A DNA stretch of 19,889 nucleotides from Cochliopodium minus (taxonomy: Eukaryota; Discosea; Himatismenida; Cochliopodiidae). The notes beneath the pieces were generated by a model that saw nothing but the letters and a program-made list of their open reading frames with translations, was not told where the DNA came from and ran no database searches. The stretch is from assembly GCA_024220525.1 (NCBI GenBank), contig JAMYWO010000529.1, forward strand, positions 1 to 19,889. The letters are read 5' to 3'. The first letter of the stretch is position 1. Every line of letters begins with the position of its first letter. Made by a program: the position numbers and the translations under genes. Shown in pieces: positions 17,946-19,889 of this stretch.

Positions 17946-19889
17946 CTATCTTGATGGAGATTCTTGATTAATTTTGTTCAACCAAAAATTAGCGCAAATG
18001 TCATGGTAAACATTGTCATTCCATTCCAAAACTACAGTTTCAGAGGTTTTATGATTACACAACAAACAATGACTGGTATCATCACTGTTGTCAATCTCCA
18101 AAGTGGTGATCTTGGAGAAAACAAAGTGAGAACCAACCCAAATCTCAAGTTTGGCCCAACAAGTGTCCATTTTGTCAAACAAACGGGTGAAAGTGACGAA
18201 AGATTTGAGTTTTTGTTGAATGAGGTCACGGTTATTCAAGATGGACATCGAAACAAACTTGGCAACCTTCCAAACATTGTTCAAAGACTTTAAATAATCC
18301 AAAGTGATATCCTTAGAATAAAACAAGTTGATGACTTCTTCAGATTCCCTAGCAACAGCCTCGAAAACCTTGTTGGCAACTTCAATCTCCTGAATGGCAG
18401 TCTCCAAAACGATCTTCCAGTTCTTCAAAGCGGTGGAATTAAACTTGAATTTCTGCAAAAGAGTCTTGGCTTCATTCAACATCAAAGTCTTCTTTTCAAG
18501 TCCCAACTCCAAATTAGTCTTTGCAACATCAATAAAATTGACATTTTCATATTTCTCAATGAAATTTCTCGAAGCTCTCTTCCCCATCTTCTTGAGAACG
18601 ATCTCCCTTGCTTTTTGTGAGGAGAGAAAGTCACTGTTTACTTTTTGAGTCCATTGGAGGATGTGTTGTTTGGATGGTTGGATGTTTTGTTCCGAGTGTT
18701 GTTTGCATTCGAGTGCTTCTTCGAATCTTTCTTCTTCTATCAGTTTTTGAAGGAGAACGGTAAGTGTTTGTTCTACTATTACTTCTCTTTGAGGAACTTT
18801 TGGTGTTTCTTTTATCTAAAATCAAAAATAAAAATAAAAAAAATAAAAATAAAAATAAAAATAAAAATTTAAGAAAATAAACAAAAAGAAAAATAAATAA
18901 AAAAAAATATTTACAACTTCGTTTTGAGAAACTCTTTTTACAGGAGACTCAGTAAACTTTGGACTGGATTTGCTCAAGTTCTGAGGAATTTGTTGGAGAG
19001 GAGGATTATGAGGTTTTTGGATTGTTTGAGTGGAAGTGGAAGAAGAAGGAGAAGGAGAAGGGGAAGAAGGAGATTGAGGAGGATTGTTGAGATAAAAGAC
19101 GAGTTCTTGCAAAGAAGTAACAGAAGTGGACTTTGGGAAAATGAGTTTGTCATCACGAGTTTCGAAACCCAAATTTCTTAAAAAGGGAAGAGCATCTTTG
19201 CATGAAACGACGGGAATGAACGACTTTCCTTTGTAGTTGATGCTCCTGTATTTGTCTTCTTGGGGGTTGACTGCGATGTTGTTGGAGATGGTGCGGATGA
19301 TTCTGACGACGTTTTCGGGGAAGGTTTTGATGATGGAAAACCTGTTGGAGGAAGGTGTACTGATGCTTTTGCGAGGTCTCATATCTTCTTCTCTCGTGAG
19401 AGACTTTGTTTTTGGTTGAGGTGAGTTTGTGGTGGCAAAGTCGTTGTATTTGACGATCATCTCGGTGGATGTGTCTATGACGGGTTCGGAGACGTATTCC
19501 GATGTATTTCTTTGGAGAGGGATGAGATCGTGATTGACTTGGGAATTCAAGAACTTGGAGTTGCTTTCTTTGTTTCCAAAGTTGGCAAAGTTGATGTTGG
19601 GATGAGAAACGGAAAGGTTGGTGTTCTTTGGTTTGTTTTGAGGTTCGTTCGTCAAGAAACTGACGACGGGAGAATGAGATCTTGGCTTGGTCTCGACTTT
19701 TTGATTGTTTTCAAAGTTGGCAAAACCGGTGGAAGGTGAAGAAGAAGGGGAATTGTTTTCAGTTGATGTTGTGTTTGGTCGTAAATAATTGAAGTCAAAC
19801 AAATTGTTGACGTTGTTGTTTTTTACTGGAGGTTCCGAGTCATCGTAGTTCTTTGTGGTTTCGCTTTGGAATGAACTCAAGTCTATTGT
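17946..19889 (-). CDS. PUB domain plus synergin-gamma-like protein, N-terminus outside window
   Basis: Likely a trafficking adaptor. Exon 19889-18915 is open to the window edge with no start. It joins exon 18815-17946 through intron 18914-18816 (99 nt, GTAAAT...TTTTAG, phase 0). The visible part is 614 residues. The first 185 or so are Asn/Ser-rich with Phe motifs (LFDFNYL, GFANFEN, NFANFGN) resembling adaptor ear-binding peptides. Residues about 190-267 (19322-19089) form a PUB domain: EDKYRSI, ALPFLRNLGFE and LIFPKSTSVTSLQEL match the peptide N-glycanase PUB fold, which binds the p97/VCP tail. A Pro/Ser linker follows. Exon 2 is helical (LLQKLIEEERFEEALECKQ). It ends in CLLCNHK plus VLEWNDNVYHDICANFWLNKI (18068-17976), close to the synergin-gamma C-terminus (CGVCLL plus YHASCANFWIN). 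Synergin-gamma binds AP-1; the PUB attachment is unusual. Domain calls are firm; the role is inferred. Confidence 0.8.

Noticed and set aside
18032-18293. 109-residue plus-strand and 65-residue minus-strand ORFs across 17964-18293
   Set aside because: They overlap the second exon of the PUB-synergin gene in other frames and have no features of their own.
18924-19181. Arg-rich plus-strand ORF (runs of Arg and Gly)
   Set aside because: It is the antisense of the Pro/Ser linker of the PUB-synergin gene.
1-19889. Altered genetic code (ciliate-like)
   Set aside because: TAA, TGA and TAG all end confident genes (FAD synthase, P450, PUB-synergin respectively), and none is needed as sense.
1-19889. 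CRISPR arrays, insertion sequences, LTR or tRNA-targeting retroelements
   Set aside because: No spaced repeats, transposase, integrase or reverse transcriptase motifs were seen on either strand, including around tRNA-Asp.

Overview
The window is nuclear DNA of an AT-rich protist. Genes are split by short GT-AG introns of about 45 to 400 nt that are almost pure A/T. Start codons sit behind runs of A, proteins carry Asn-rich stretches, and intergenic DNA is poly-A/poly-T. TAA, TGA and TAG all end genes and CAA/CAG lie inside ORFs, so the standard code applies. This fits an amoeba-like lineage (dictyostelid-like amoebozoan or heterolobosean), but the sequence alone does not settle which. No bacterial, viral or transposon gene was seen.

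I rebuilt multi-exon genes by joining ORF pieces wherever GT-AG borders and reading phase agreed. From left to right: the 3' part of a two-helix membrane protein gene (1-942, +) with an (AAAAT)n-filled intron; an F-box protein gene (1078-2538, -), probably extended by an exon at 3098-3312; a large Asn/Pro-rich protein of unknown function (3623-6633, -) with a duplicated helical motif; a divergent promoter; a complete six-exon Sec23-like gene (6877-10785, +); tRNA-Asp(GUC) (10935-11006, -); an ankyrin-repeat gene (11181-12347, +); a six-exon cytochrome P450 (12813-15113, +); a second, paralogous ankyrin-repeat gene (15172-16650, +); a four-exon FAD synthase (16770-17888, +); and at the right edge a minus-strand gene (17946-19889) that joins a PUB domain to a synergin-gamma-like C-terminus.

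Two genes belong to membrane traffic: Sec23-like (COPII, ER exit) and PUB-synergin-like (AP-1/clathrin traffic plus a p97/VCP-binding module). P450 and FAD synthase share a redox theme, but eukaryotic neighbours need not work together. The F-box gene and the ankyrin pair, which share a conserved C-terminal box, may be ubiquitin-ligase adaptors; for the ankyrin genes this is inference.

The most unusual object is the PUB + synergin-like architecture. If the single-intron gene model is right, it would physically link p97/VCP to AP-1 trafficking machinery. No multi-gene novel system is evident.
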